In this document: one piece after another, positions 6,176-6,210 of the stretch | Position numbering within the stretch: position 1 is the stretch's first letter | Layout of the letters: each line of letters starts with the position of its first letter | Assembly (NCBI GenBank): GCA_034411635.1 | Contig: DAOUML010000354.1 | Coordinates: 1 to 6,210, forward strand | Direction: 5' to 3' | From: UBA8950 sp034411635 | GTDB taxonomy: Bacteria > Chloroflexota > Anaerolineae > Anaerolineales > Villigracilaceae | DNA length: 6,210 nucleotides | Translations under genes and position numbers: made by a program | Notes under the pieces: model-generated | What the model saw: only the letters and a program-made list of their open reading frames with translations | Told to the model about the DNA's origin: nothing | The model's database searches: none

Positions 6176-6197
6176 CGCGACTTGAAAGTCGCGCTAC
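6176..6197 (-). repeat. REP-like hairpin with GTAG head (right copy)
   Basis: On the minus strand GTAG (6197-6194) is followed by the stem CGCGACTT / AAGTCGCG (6193-6186 with 6183-6176 region) and a TC loop. Compared with the left copy, the first and seventh stem pairs are changed on both sides (G-C to C-G and A-T to T-A), so pairing is kept. Confidence 0.65.
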
Positions 6198-6210
6198 GGT
6201 AGGCAGTTAC

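Larger units (their letters stand above)
6097..6210. repeat. BIME-like palindromic element with 12-bp inverted ends
   Basis: The segment is bounded by GTAACTGCCTAC (6097-6108) and its exact reverse complement (6199-6210). Inside are two GTAG-headed hairpins in opposite orientation (6121-6142 and 6176-6197), separated by a 33-bp AT-richer spacer. The arms are homologous: from each end the order is the 12-bp end, then CGTAG, then a hairpin, with an extra 11 nt in the left arm. This is the layout of paired REP sequences (BIME), which are mobilised by RAYT (TnpA-REP) transposases. No transposase is in the window, and the element may extend past the right edge. It lies directly upstream of the NUDIX gene. 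Confidence 0.7.

Noticed and set aside
6097..6210. CRISPR array or tRNA-like structure at the right edge
   Set aside because: There are no regularly spaced direct repeats with unique spacers and no tRNA cloverleaf; the repeats are inverted and hairpin-forming.

Overview
The window is about 6.2 kb of moderately GC-rich bacterial DNA, and every gene I can support lies on the minus strand. The gene set suggests an anaerobic or facultative bacterium of a Chloroflexota (Anaerolineae-like) type. The reasons are a lipoprotein with a long Ala/Pro/Thr linker, a single-chain pyruvate:ferredoxin oxidoreductase (PFOR) paired with a dihydroorotate-dehydrogenase-like flavoprotein, and the style of the intergenic palindromes. 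This placement is inference; there is no rRNA or other phylogenetic marker here.

Read in the direction of transcription (right to left), the layout is as follows. The right edge (6097-6210) is a REP/BIME-like palindromic element: two GTAG-headed hairpins in inverted orientation inside a 12-bp inverted repeat. Next is a NUDIX hydrolase of the ADP-ribose pyrophosphatase type (5552-6076). The following gap (5270-5551) has two strong hairpins, one with a perfect 26-bp stem that probably terminates the NUDIX transcript. Then comes a two-gene operon: nifJ-type PFOR (1703-5269) and, 12 bp further on, a DHOD-like protein (689-1690), closed by an intrinsic terminator (631-663).

The left 660 bases appear to be phosphate-starvation control. 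Two promoters have the same design: four 7-bp units at 11-bp spacing with consensus close to CTTAACC, then 9 nt, then a -10 hexamer. This resembles the Pho box known from cyanobacteria. One promoter precedes a 28-codon gene for a single-span membrane peptide (454-540), which has a good ribosome binding site and its own terminator. The other precedes a lipoprotein gene cut by the window edge (1-259), probably PstS, the phosphate-binding protein of the Pst transporter.

Metabolically, PFOR links pyruvate to acetyl-CoA and reduced ferredoxin, and the coupled flavoprotein is presumably tied to it but lacks the usual DHOD catalytic cysteine. The most novel items are the paired Pho-type promoters, the unannotated small membrane protein they reveal, the atypical DHOD-like partner of PFOR, and the BIME-like element with compensatory base changes.
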